A DNA stretch of 64,000 nucleotides from Stenopsyche tienmushanensis. Taxonomy: Eukaryota > Arthropoda > Insecta > Trichoptera > Stenopsychidae. Shown piece by piece: positions 22,360 through 33,480 of the stretch. The notes under the pieces are model-generated. The model did not search any database and was not told the origin of the DNA. It saw nothing but the letters and a program-made list of their open reading frames with translations. The DNA lies in NCBI GenBank assembly GCA_008973525.1, contig WACJ01000521.1:1302001-1366000 (forward strand), given 5' to 3'. The position numbers and the translations under genes are program-made. Each line of letters begins with the position of its first letter. Within the stretch, counting starts at the first letter, position 1.

Positions 22360-22800
22360 TTAAAACGACTGTTATATCTATATCTTAAATCTTTCAGGCC
22401 CCCACGAGGGTAGTCATTTTACCCAACTGTTGCCAAATTTAACAGTTCAACAACAACCAAAATTTCACCTTTAAATCGTCATAAGTTTTTAATCTGTGGT
22501 CGTAATAGCGCGAAATAATAGTGTTGCGTTTGAACTCTCGCCGTCTCCAGAGGCCCGCAATCTTCGTCGCGGCTGCCTCATGCAGTCCACCACGAGGGGC
22601 GTCTCGAATCGCGGGGTGCTCCGAAGGCAAGACGCGCCCGTGGGCCTCTCATCTTAGCCTGAAGGGCCTCGACGAGAAGCGACGGATCTCCACCCATCAC
22701 CACCAATGGGGCTCCACAGCCCCGAGACAAACTCGCAGATATGCGACGGAAATTCGTATTTAACCTCCGCAGAGGGGCGGTTCTTTATCACCGACTGCTC
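22360..22800. other. Duplicated leader fragment and GC-richer patch
   Basis: 22413-22443 repeats the caspase upstream leader (TTTTACCCAACTGTTGCC), so the D5 5' flank carries a partial second copy. 22500-22780 is clearly GC-richer than its surroundings and reads open in places, but I recognise no family; a transposon fragment is the likeliest source. Confidence 0.4.
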
Positions 22801-23560
22801 ATTCGACAAAACCGAAAAGGAGGAATTATCAAAAAGTAGAGGGAAATAATTAAAATATTATTGAACTTTAATAATTAAATTTATTTACCCTTTTGTGACA
22901 CAGCTACGATCACGAGGCAGATGCTTCAGCTGGTGTGAACGCAGCGCGAAATTAACACATGGTGGCAAATGAGGCTTGCACGCCAACAATCAACAGTCCG
23001 CGAGGCTCCCCCAAAAAAAAATAGACAGTCTGTTCATCCTGCAACTCTTAGGATCGGTCGCAAGGTCTGAACATCATAAAAAAACAGCCCGCTTTGATGA
23101 CCAAAAATCGATAATTAACCGCAAAATTATAATTTTTATTTATTTATTTACCTTTATATTATTATAGTTACTCAAAAAGAATCGCGAATTATTCCGATGC
23201 TACAAACTGTTTTTGTATTTTGCAATGTATTTTTGTTCTAAATATATAATTATTTTATGGAATTGAAACTAAGAACTATTTCGAACTTATTTTAGTTTTA
23301 AAAAGTTTTCTCGGTTATGCCCTTTCCGACGATATGCTACATGTCATACAAATCGTTCAATAACTCGTTAAACTTGAAAATAAAGTCAACAAAATGAAAT
23401 AAATATAATTTATACTTTTCCTTTATATATCATTTAATTTCAAGAAATACATTTATTATCGAAAAAAAAATACATGTCATTAATTCTATCATTCCAAATT
23501 AAACAAGATAACTCTTTCAAATTTCAAACGAGAGTTCTAGAATTATTCTGTGACACGCCG
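22801..23560. other. Intergenic, AT-rich
   Basis: No gene, RNA or repeat recognised beyond simple AT-rich sequence. Confidence 0.5.
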
Positions 23561-23572
23561 GGTACCAACTAG

Positions 23573-24146
23573 TTACTGACAACTTTCACACTCACTAACT
23601 TTTTTTATTTCGGGTGGGACCTTCAGCGCTATAAGAGAGCCCCGGCCACCGACAACGCTTGCCGCCATTTTTGTCTGTCCTGGGCCTCCTCCCTCCAATT
23701 GCCCAGGTCTAGAGTCCATGACCTCACAATTTGACCTCATGACTTCGGTCAGAGGTCTCGTCCCGGAGGAGTCCGAAAAAATTTCTTTCAAATCTCTCTA
23801 GGCGCATCGCGTCGCGGATGGTCATAGTTCATGTTTCACCTCCGTAAACCACTACCCATTACATTGTATCATCATTCCATGGATCTGCGTGTCCCGATCT
23901 GCCAGCCTCCCTCATAATTGCCTCCAACGCAATATTAAAAGAAACGGGGAGATGGTATCCCCTTGTCTGACTCTCGTTGTCACCTCGAAAGGCTCCGACT
24001 GGGCACCGTTGGAGCGTACTATAGTTTTTTTCCGCAAGGAGGGGAAACGTTTTATACACACTGCCGGGCCCGTGCTCGACATTTTTTTTTTCTTTTTCTG
24101 TGGGCGAAGAATCTTCCACATTGGAATTGAATATTGTTTTCCACAT
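23573..24146 (-). mobile_element. RTE-type LINE, C-terminal RT remnants
   Basis: The minus strand reads SEPFEV then TTRVRQGDTISPF and FNIALEAIMREAG (RT motif with RQGD, 24060-23900), and at 23700-23625 NWREEAQDRQKWRQ, the typical end of RTE-type ORFs. The frames are broken. It is probably the same element whose upstream part lies at 27158-27900, with R1-type and SINE insertions in between. Confidence 0.7.
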
Positions 24147-24439
24147 TGCTTCAGGAGGACAGGTAGTCTGACTTTAGGTGAATGGCTATTATTGGAGAGG
24201 CTGTTGCGCTCTGCGTGTCTCTCTTTCACTGCCCTCTTTGGCGCTCTTCGTATTCGCATAGAATCTCTTCTACGTATTCGCGCCAAAGATCCCAGTTCTT
24301 CTTGCTTTCCATCATGCTGTGGACCATGTTGTCGACGTTTAGCTCGGCTACCCCGAGTGCTTGTTTCAGCAGTTTTCTCTGAGGTGCCCAAGCCTCACAG
24401 CCAATGATGGTACACTCTGCGTCGTCGACCTCCACTTGG

Positions 24440-25985
24440 CAATGTTGGCAATTACCCGACCCGACTGGCCCGTTGGTCCGACATTAGTGTGGGATTAAGT
24501 AAACCCACTAAAGCCCCTCCTTGTTTACCACCCGTCGTGCCTGGCCCAACCAAACACGACATCCCGGCTATTGCGCTCTCCTCGCTTACCATTTATGTGG
24601 TGTCTCCCCCCCCCCCCCCCGTTAGAGCCGTTAGAGCGGCTTGACGTTTGATCCTCTCGGCGTCCTCCTCCTGAACGCGATCTCCTCGGAGCCAGCGTCC
24701 CGTCAAGTTCCCCCAGACCGTCCATTTCCTCGCTTACAGCATCGAATCCATCATCTCATTCTTCGACACTCTTCTATTCCCTGTGAAGGCACGGATAATT
24801 GCCCGCTCTTCCTCTCATGCTTTACATTCAAACAACGTGTTCTCTGCGTCATCCGCCTCAGCCCCGCAGTAATGGCACTCAGTAGTCGCATTTTTGCTTA
24901 TCCATTTCAGATAGACTCCGAAGTAACCGTGCCCAGTAAGGAACTGAGAGATGATAGTTCAGTCGTCTGTGTCTCCTTTCACTCCACTTCCTTACGTCGG
25001 CAGGAGGGTGTGTGTCCACTTGCCCTTCTCAGAGCTGTCCCATCTTATCTGCCACTCTGCCATGATCATTTCTCTCACTTCCCGCTTCTTCGGGCTTTGC
25101 GCTCGATCGCCAGCAAATCAACGGGAGCAGCCCCGGCAATCATCAGTATCGCGTCCTCAGACACTGCGATAAGCTGCCGCGACTCACAGAGCGCACCTTC
25201 TTTTGCATGCCCGCCATTTTCCGCCTGTACGCCGCGACGCTCATCGCGTCCGACAAGAGGGGCGCAGCGTACAACATCGTCTTTACACGGCCGACAACAG
25301 GAGTTTCCTCCTACTAGTCTTCGAACCCCCGACGTTCGGCATCAATCTGGCGAGCTGCTCCAAGGTTTTGCTCGCCTTCGCCGACGCCTTCCTGTTGTCC
25401 AGCCAGATTCCAAGGTATTTACACACGGCACCTCAAAGCCCTCCGACGGCGGCAGGTACAGTCGCTTCTTCCTCGTGAAGATGGCTTCAGTCTTTTGAAC
25501 CGAGAGTTGCAGCCCAGCCGTTCTCGGCCACCTTTCCACACGTCGAAAAGCATCGGTGCAGACCTTTACAGATCTGCGGAGGTTTTTCCGATGACCATAA
25601 TGACAATGTCATCTGCAAAAGCTACTATCTCACACTTATCTTGGAACTTCGTTCTTAATAAGTCGTCATACATGATATTCCACAGTGTCGGATCGAGAAC
25701 CGAACCCTGCGGAACGCCCTTTGTCATGTCTTGCGTGAAGCGCGCATTCGTCGTATTATATTCCAATGTTCTCTCACTGAGATAACTCTCCAGCAACGTC
25801 ATCAGTTAACTGGGTAACCGGAAGCGCTCCCTCAACGCTCTGAGAATTAAATCCCATCACGCCGAGTTGAACGCATTCATCACATCCAAAGCCACTATGA
25901 TGACATGCTCACTGGCCCTCACAGACCCCCCCCCCTCCACGCTGTGCGCACAGGAGTGTATTATATTAACAGATTCGGACACACA
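24440..25985 (-). mobile_element. R1-clade LINE remnant (RT and C-terminal region)
   Basis: The minus strand carries GVPQGSVLDPTLWNIMYDDL and CEIVAFADDIVI, the catalytic FADD box (25720-25590), followed by GLQLSVQKTEAIFTRK, an SEDAILMIAGAAPVDLL region, and KWSERRHRRLNYHLS farther on. This order is R1-clade ORF2. Stops and frameshifts make it inactive. It is strongly GC-rich. A poly-C run lies at 24607-24620. It may be inserted inside the RTE-type element. Confidence 0.8.
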
Positions 25986-26304
25986 CATCCTCGACAGCTT
26001 CAACAGCTTATTCGGGATTCCCATCTCCAATATGGTCCTCCAAAGTTTTTCCCGGTTGACGCTGTTGTTATGTACTTACCTCTCCTGGTACATTCCTTTT
26101 CTATTCCTTACTTTAATTATTATCATATCTGAATATCATAGAATAAATAGTCATCCCGATAATCTTGCTATTGCCGCCAATAAACAAAAATTTCTAATAA
26201 TCAGTCAAACAATCAGTCTAAATAATTCTCCTTAGACTTTAATCAGAAATTTATCAAGCCAAACAACATGGATCGCCAACCATTAAATAAATTATTTTAT
26301 TTAT

Positions 26305-26816
26305 AGAGTTATATTGACCAAGTGTTGGTATAGTGGCTTAGATCCTGGACTCTTGTTGCAAAGGTTCGGGTTCAAATCCAGATTGTGGAAAAAAATTTTC
26401 ACCGTACCAACAAATTTGGGAGATCGGAAATATTAATATTTCTGATCGATCGTCTCGATCCAGGTTTACCCTGATTTCCTGGATTAGAAAAAGTAAATTC
26501 TGAGGCGATTAATAAAGTCGTGCAGGGACGCCCATGAGTGAGTAGTTGAATTTGCAACAATAATTAAATTATCATTTATATATATAATGATAATTTCGCT
26601 ACTCACTCATAGATTCTCTCCTCTCCTACCTTTCCAAATAATCCTATCCTTACTTTACCACGTGTGGAAGGCAACGGGAAACCACCACATTAAATCATCT
26701 CCCAAGTAAGATCTCCTATGGAGATCACCCTATATCCGTTATCGGATATGACACATCAAAGATTCATGCTTTGATGGACGTCATAAGGACTTAAAAAAAA
26801 AAAAAAGAGTTATATT
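26305..26816 (+). mobile_element. tRNA-derived SINE with target-site duplication
   Basis: Element 26316-26805. Its head has an A-box-like TAGTGGCTTAGATCCTGG and a B-box-like GGTTCGGGTTCAAATCC, as in tRNA-derived SINEs. The body is about 400 bp with GGCAACGGGAAACCACCAC, a phrase also found near RTE-type sequence at about 62860. It ends in a poly(A) run (26793-26806). AGAGTTATATT flanks it at 26305-26315 and 26806-26816, a perfect 11-bp target-site duplication. It is not a tRNA gene, because no cloverleaf is preserved. Confidence 0.85.
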
Positions 26817-27157
26817 AATCTACATTCTATGTCAATTAATGGTTGCCTATCTATGAGCACTCATCACGTGTTGGTTCTTTTCCGTTGTACTATACTATTT
26901 ATTTTTTGCATAGGCAGATAGAATATTATTCAAATATCAAAATACATTAACAATATCCTACTTTTATATCTCATGTTGCAAAATGAAATTTTATATTATC
27001 ATTGTCTAAAACTTGTATATACGTATATAATATGTTAACTCTTGAGACTCTGGAGCAGAGCTCAGAGAGATCACTTTTCGGATCGTTATTATACTCGCCG
27101 TTTGTGTCGCAGCACTAAGACTGAGGGCCACTATCCAAATTGTGCATTTTGTATAAT

Positions 27158-27900
27158 TCACCAATAAACGTATCTATTACTAAACGAGCTTTCATTTCTG
27201 AAGAAGTACCAGGGAAGAAAAGGTGCACAGTAGATAATACTGTCATATGCCTTGCAAATGACATCTATAAATACGTGGCGGAAATCGACACCATATTCCC
27301 ACATTTTTTGCGAGAATATTCTAACATTCAATAATTGGTCCACAGTGGACCTGCCCGGTCTGAAACCGCATTGGTACTCCCCGAGAAGTTCCTCCACGAT
27401 GAGAGATAACCGCCCGATCAGAGTTCTTGCGAACAATTTGTATCCAATATTCAGAAGGGAGAAGGGATATGCCCCTGTAGTTGGAGCACACCCTTCTTAT
27501 GAATGGACCATATTTCGGCTGTCCTCCATTCAGAAGGCATGACCTCGCTCTGCCTTATTAACGGAACGAGCCCTTATAACCTTCCCAGTAGAGGGCGTCC
27601 TCTCCATTTCAAGAGCTCCGCCGGGACGCCATCCACCCCCGCGGCCCTCCCTCTCGGAGACCACGCAAGTAGGCTTCAAACTCAGTCAGAATCGGAGGAG
27701 TAGTTACAATATTATTAATCAATGCCTCAGGTTGTTCCTCCAGGTTTACCGGCACACCGCCGGGAAGGCTTTTAAAATGTCTTCTCCAGCACCCGAGAAC
27801 ATCCTGTACCCCGATCAGCAAAGCTCCGCTCTTGTTCCTCACCATGCTCGAACCAGTCCAGTCACCACGACATATATTAGGTGAAGCGGAAAGAAATGTC
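27158..27900 (-). mobile_element. RTE-type LINE, N-terminal RT remnants
   Basis: The minus strand reads KSGALLIGVQDVLGCWRRHF (27845-27780), then a LRGLREGGPRGW-like stretch, and LLGEYQCGFRPGRSTVDQLL followed by HVFIDVICKAYDSI (27390-27200). This is RT domain motif order for RTE-type elements, with frameshifts. It fits the 5' part of the copy ending at 23573-24146. Confidence 0.7.
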
Positions 27901-27984
27901 ATTTTTTTGTTATTCGGAGAAAAAAAATATTTTAATAAAAGCTTTACAATATTACTCAATTAAATAATTTATATTGTTATTAAT

Positions 27985-29100
27985 AATCGCCCTCTACAGA
28001 TTAGGTAGCTTTTTAATGCCTGCTTCGTAAAATTCAGCCGGTTTTCCACTAATGTATGAATCCAAATGATTTTTCTCTTAGTTCACAGAAGTGAATTTTT
28101 TATCGCGAAGCGAATGTTCTAATGACTTGAAAAGATGATAATCTGAAGGTGCAATGTCAAGAGAATATGGTGGATGTTGCAGCACTTCCAAATCCAGCTC
28201 CCTTATTTTGTTCTGCGTAATCCTTGCTGCGTGTGGTCTTGCATTATCATGCTGTAATATTCTTCTTTGGTTGTTAACTAGCACTGATCGCTTTTTGAAC
28301 ATTTCCGCTTTTAACCTATCTAATTGTACACAGTATAGCTCTGCTGTGACAGTTTGGCCAGGTTTTAATTATTCGTAGTGAATTACGCCAAAAAAATCCC
28401 ACCAAACACAAAAGAGGACCCTTTTCAAGGATAATGACTGTCGAGGCGTACAAACAGGTACTTTATTTGAATAAAGTCACTGTTTTTCCTTCTTGGACTG
28501 TTGTAGAGGATCCGCTTTTCATCCCCAGTAACTATCCTTTTAAAAATGGATCGGTTTCATACCTGGACAATAGCGATGAACAAACGATTATCCGTTGTTC
28601 CAAGACCGTTGATGACAACTCGTGCGGTACCCAAGTCTTTTCAAATGGTCTTTTACTGTCGACCAGGGACAGCTGATGTCTAGCGATAATTCCTTTTATT
28701 AGATTATACCAGAGAATTTAATGCGTCATTATCGATTATTAGAGGTCGTCCTGATTTTGGTTTATTTTTCAAATCTCTATCGCCACTTTAAAATTTTTTG
28801 AACAATCTATGGCATTTTCGAATATTCAATATGTTGCCATTTGTATCACAGATGCTCTGTGTAGCTTCTTTGCTTTTAATCCTTTATCGAATAAAAACAG
28901 TAAACAAGATCGCAAATGGGTCTCATAAATTTCTGGCTTGTGCATTTTCACTATGGCTAAAAAAATATAAAAATATTTGAAAAAGTAAGACAAACAACAG
29001 AGCTTCAAAATGACACCAACCTTGACGTATTCACTCGACAGCAACCCGAAGCAAACTGACGGCAAAGACGCAACAAAAAAAAAAGACATTTCTTTCCGCT
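27985..29100 (-). mobile_element. Near full-length dead mariner beside D6
   Basis: The minus strand encodes in order: KPEIYETHLRSCLLFLFDKG (N-terminal HTH), a GDEKR-containing stretch at about 28540, WWDFFGVIHYE then LKPGQTVTAELYC, QHDNARPHAARITQNK, and HPPYSLDIAPSDYHLF. Together these are the mariner catalytic region. Frameshifts and stops inactivate it. Its 5' half matches the remnant beside D1 (2056-2531). It lies about 280 bp from the D6 stop codon. Confidence 0.85.
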
Positions 29101-29382
29101 TTATCTAATACTTATACTGAACGAGGTATTTGTATAATATAAATATAAATAATTAATGTCCAATGTAAAATTTATTTTTTTATTATATTTATAAATTACT
29201 TTTATCAACCAATACATGTTATACTCGTATATAAGTACCTCTTTTCACTAGCAAATCGTTTTATATACGATAAAATCTATTCTTTAAAGTTTAAACCACA
29301 GACATAAAATTTATTACATAAATGTTTAAAAAATGGAATATTTTCACAAGACTTATTTTATTGACACATGGTATCATATAGT

Positions 29383-30861
29383 TTATTTATATTGAGAACC
29401 TTTTAGGAATAAATATTTTCGGAATGTTGAAGTATGTTGGGATATCTGGTAGCCTTTATTTGCAATTATTTCAGTAACTTTAATAAATATGTCTAATAAA
29501 TGGTATTTATTGCCGTATTTCGTTAAACATTCGCAAAGAGCATTAATGAACAAAGATCCATCGACTCGGTGCCTATATGACACAAATTCTTCAACTGTTG
29601 CATAAAACACGATTAAATCAGCCTTCTCCTGTACGGGAGTGTTCGGTGGTCCATCTGATTCAAGGTTATCATTATATTCTACTTCATAAGATACCATCTC
29701 CTTTTCTCCTCTGCAGGCTTGAACTAGTAAAATTTTTGGTCTATCAATTAATTTTTTTGTTTCAAGTAAATTTTTAATTACATCTATCTCTAAATGTTGA
29801 CCATCACTGGCAAACACACCTCTGTTATCTCCATTAGATAAAATACACACACCAAAAGCACTGTGCTTATCTTCCACAGATTCGGTGTACTTCTTAATCT
29901 CTTTTAAAACATCATTCGCTTTCAGATCATTAAAAACGACCGGCGTGAAACCATATGAACTCCAGCATTTTTCTAAATCTATTACATCTTTTTCTGTTCC
30001 TAGTCGTTCATTTAATTCAAGTTCATTTTTAACGAAAGTTTTATGATTGAATATTAGAAACCAACCCAATGAAGTTATATCATAAATCGGATATATACAG
30101 TCTTTTTCGTTCAACAAGCTTGTTTTATTTCTAATAGTTGTACATTTAGATGCATCTGTTTTACTACCGGATGTGTTATTTACAAAATATTCAACTGAAT
30201 TTAATACGTCATAAAGCTGAAAGAATTTATTCATTTTCAGATAATTAGAAATAATATCCAAATTGCTTTTTTCTTGTGTCATCTCAAGAGGTGACCAAGT
30301 TCCCACTGTTATTATCTCATTCTTCATCATGTGTAGTAAAAATAGTTCTATATAATTAAAACGATTTTGAATAGCAATCTTAGAACTATCAAGCACATCC
30401 CTGATGAATTTTTCAGTGTCTTTTATTAAGAACTCTTCGCACATACCGAACAGAGCTTTCTTTACGGGATGGATAAAAATTGACTTATCAAGTTGATCAG
30501 GTGAAAAACGATCATTTACCTGTTGGGGATAATAATTTAAGTCCTTAACCACTTTATACGCTTTGATGATCGCCAATCCTTCGAGTAGGGTTTCTTTCCA
30601 ATATTGCTGTTCACCACCCTTGGCCCAATCTTCCAGTAAATTCATATGACGTGAATCCTTTACACAATCACCGACGAGCATTTCCAGTCGCTCAATGGCG
30701 ACATTCACGTCATCGTATAGAAGAAAGACAAGAGAAACTTTTTCGCAGTCGGTCAAGTTATTTTCAATTTCAGATAAAGACTCAAATTCGATTTTTCCTG
30801 AGCTAACGAAACGACTACAGTCAGCTCTTTCATATGAAAACAAGGCCCCACCCGACGCCAT
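29383..30861 (-). CDS. Dredd-like pseudo-caspase D6 (catalytic His to Asn)
   Basis: 492 codons from the ATG at 30861; single exon. The prodomain is full length and the S1 segment RLGTEKDVIDL is present. Cys383 is kept in QACRG, but the catalytic His is replaced: ILSNG, codon AAT at 29833-29835 (residue 343), one base from CAT. All other array copies that retain this p20 segment keep His here, including the sister copy D1 (ILSHG). Without the general base the protease should be dead or nearly so, although the Cys could still bind. The linker LESD before GPP and the p10 (ATVEEFVSYRHRVDGSLF) are as in D1, so it could still be cleaved by an active partner. An AATAAA lies at 29357-29362 (minus). 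The full frame suggests either selection as a decoy or very recent loss. Confidence 0.83.
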   Translation of the reverse strand: MASGGALFSYERADCSRFVSSGKIEFESLSEIENNLTDCEKVSLVFLLYDDVNVAIERLEMLVGDCVKDSRHMNLLEDWAKGGEQQYWKETLLEGLAIIKAYKVVKDLNYYPQQVNDRFSPDQLDKSIFIHPVKKALFGMCEEFLIKDTEKFIRDVLDSSKIAIQNRFNYIELFLLHMMKNEIITVGTWSPLEMTQEKSNLDIISNYLKMNKFFQLYDVLNSVEYFVNNTSGSKTDASKCTTIRNKTSLLNEKDCIYPIYDITSLGWFLIFNHKTFVKNELELNERLGTEKDVIDLEKCWSSYGFTPVVFNDLKANDVLKEIKKYTESVEDKHSAFGVCILSNGDNRGVFASDGQHLEIDVIKNLLETKKLIDRPKILLVQACRGEKEMVSYEVEYNDNLESDGPPNTPVQEKADLIVFYATVEEFVSYRHRVDGSLFINALCECLTKYGNKYHLLDIFIKVTEIIANKGYQISQHTSTFRKYLFLKGSQYK

Positions 30862-31009
30862 GTTTGTGACCACACCTAACACTGTAATAAGACTAAGGCT
30901 GATAAGATGTAATATCACGAAGATATATTTTGGCAGTTCGCAATACTTTGTAAATGGGGTCACTTTACCCAATTGTTGCCAAATTTAACATTATTCTAAA
31001 AGTTAAAAT

Positions 31010-31450
31010 TAATCGTTTGTGCTGGGCCTCCTCCCCCCAATTGTCCAGGCCCAGACATTCGGCGTCCTTTTCAATTTGATTGGCTCAGCTTAGCCGAGGC
31101 CTTCTTTCGAGGATCTGCTGCCACTCGGTTCAAAATCTAAAGGACTTATGAACGCGGAATAACTTGGAAGTGCTGCCGATGCGTGATGTTGGGCCGTACA
31201 TTGCCGTTGCTTTTTTTGGAAATTGTTTGCACTTTCGATTTTATTTGCTTGGTTATTGGTGATTTAATTTTTGATAAAATTGGTAACGAAGCCCTGAGTA
31301 TGCTAGTGCCGTCTTCTCTTCTGTTGATTGCAAGATATATTCGTTTTTCGACTTCTATCGCTCCTTTGGCAATTATCTGGCCGAAGTTATTCACGATTGC
31401 TATGGTTTTTGTTCCAGCAAAATTGATATGACGATCGTTCAACATAAAAT
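31010..31450 (-). mobile_element. RTE-type LINE fragment upstream of D6
   Basis: The minus strand has a 99-codon open stretch (31445-31146) with EVEKRIYLAINR, weakly like the RT C-terminal region of RTE elements, then NWGEEAQHKR at about 31045-31015 just before the D6 leader. The DNA is shared with 12500-12840 (D3) and partly with 18050-18180 (D4). Confidence 0.55.
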
Positions 31451-31669
31451 ATTCGGTTAGCGCCTAGTTGTAATCAAATTGCATTATTGCGTTTTGTCAC
31501 CCTGTGGGTGATCAATCTATTAATTTATTAAATATGCAACATGATACAAGCGCATCTTAAGATCTTCCTGATCGTTTTTCACTTTGTTCTTTTTGTCAGG
31601 CAGGAGACTTTCTATCTTTTTCCCGTCCCAAAGACAGTGCTTATGCCGTGCTAATGAATTGCCTTTGGA

Positions 31670-33480
31670 TACACAATATTTTTCCGTGTGGTGCATACCG
31701 TCTGATAATAAATGAGAAGGACGCAAAGTAATCCACACACAGCTGTCCATGTGAGAAGTATGCACGCATACCCTGTGTGTCCATGTGCTTTTTTGATGCT
31801 CGCATCGGAACCTGCACACGTTACAATTCGAATGCCATATAATTGCACAACATTTTCTCTTTTACATATTCCATTTCGCTTTTGCATTTTTATTTTGTTA
31901 ATATACGTACCACATATTGAAAACCACTGTTATGTTTAAATATGTCGATGCAGTAAGCTCTTTTGTAGGAACCCCTTAAATTTCGTTTCAATCTATTACC
32001 TTTTTGTTAAGGATTTATATCAATTTTACGAAAGACGTAAAGTTTCATGAATTTCTAACGAAATTGCTCGGACTCTGGGCGAAGTTAAGTGTGGAATACT
32101 TAGACTTTCGGTTAAGCTTAGTGGTAAACACCCAGAATATTAAATAAATTTTAATCTTCGTTTTTACCGATTACCAACGACGTTCTTGCAATGTTGGGCA
32201 TTGCAAAGCATGCCGGGTATTTGCTTTTTAAATATGTAAAGAAATACATTAATAATCCACTTGTTTATTTTTAACATAAATACACAATTATAAGCGATGT
32301 GATTGAGGCCAAACATGGACTTTAAAAGCGACTCGAATACATTATGATGTGTTGCTGTTGTCGCCAAACAAATTGATCTAGGTATGAATTTAAATTATGA
32401 CGTTTGTGTCGATCTGCTTCCCGGCATAGTCCACCGAAGACCGAACATTTGGCAAAAACATAACAAATCGACGGCTGCTATGTTTTGTTCGCCTTAGCAA
32501 CCGCCAGACCAATATGCGCCAAAATGGTGCATCCGTTAAACGTTTCGCAAAACAAATTCAGCACACAAATAATGGTTATGTTAATTTTAAAACATTCTTG
32601 AATACACGCCCAATAACTCTCCTAAGTTGCATCACAATCGGATGAAGATTATAGGAATATATACTCCGCAAGCAAATTCAATAATAAATTGATTTATAAA
32701 CAGATTTCATTTTTATATAAATAGATAAGGTTTTAAAAATGTTGAATAAAAAAAGTAAAATATATTGTGTAATAATTTCAGTGTTGCAGAAACATAAATT
32801 AAAACAGTAGCATTTAGTTTATTATTAGATGCCCATACAAAAATTATAAAAATAGCTTATTATTTTATATATGTTATTATAAATATGCAACTATTACTCA
32901 AAATAATTGTTTGATATTAAAATCAGGTAGGTTATTGTAGATGCAATTACGGCAAAATAATGGCTAGTGAGTTTGCAGATAACGAGGCTTACAAATTGGA
33001 ATGTATAAAATTCTGAATAATTTTATTAAGCCAACGAAATAATTTATTTTCTGAACTCGCTGCACTGAAAATTAAAAAGTTTATATTTCCCAATGATGAG
33101 GGTCTTCAGATAAGTTTACTTTGGAAGTGATGTATATTTCTGATTCAAGAAACTTGCGGGAAACTCGCTTGCCATAAGAAATAGTTTTTCTATTCACATA
33201 CTTGCTGTTAAATCCTGATCTTAATATGAAATATAAACATCATTAATAAAATTCAATATAAAAGAGGTAAAATATCAATAGCTCAGTTTTTATAAAAATA
33301 TTATTTTCATCACACAATAATAAGCATTTCTTCACAAGCAAATAGTAAAACATGTGATTAAATGTAATAAATGAAATGTTAAAAAATATAATATACACTC
33401 TGTCTTTCTTTTGCATACGTTCCAAAGAGTACCACACAAAAAAGAGAAGGTGTCCATACAAAAATAATAAAAATAGCTTA
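31670..33480 (+). repeat. Segmental duplication block, copy B (3' side of D7)
   Basis: The partner of 18641-20703: the AATGAGAAGG motif at about 31712, a decayed VSSFVGTTK repeat at 31905-32160, the ACATGGACTTTAAAAGCGAC stretch at about 32312, and an AT-rich 3' flank (33240-33480) close to 20460-20703. No independent gene. Confidence 0.7.

Noticed and set aside
23889..25498. Long plus-strand open frames over the LINE cluster
   Set aside because: The recognisable reverse-transcriptase motifs (FADD, GVPQGS, RQGD) are on the minus strand; the plus frames are antisense.
26322..26395. A tRNA gene
   Set aside because: A and B boxes are present but no cloverleaf can be formed, and the segment is the head of a SINE with poly(A) and target duplications.
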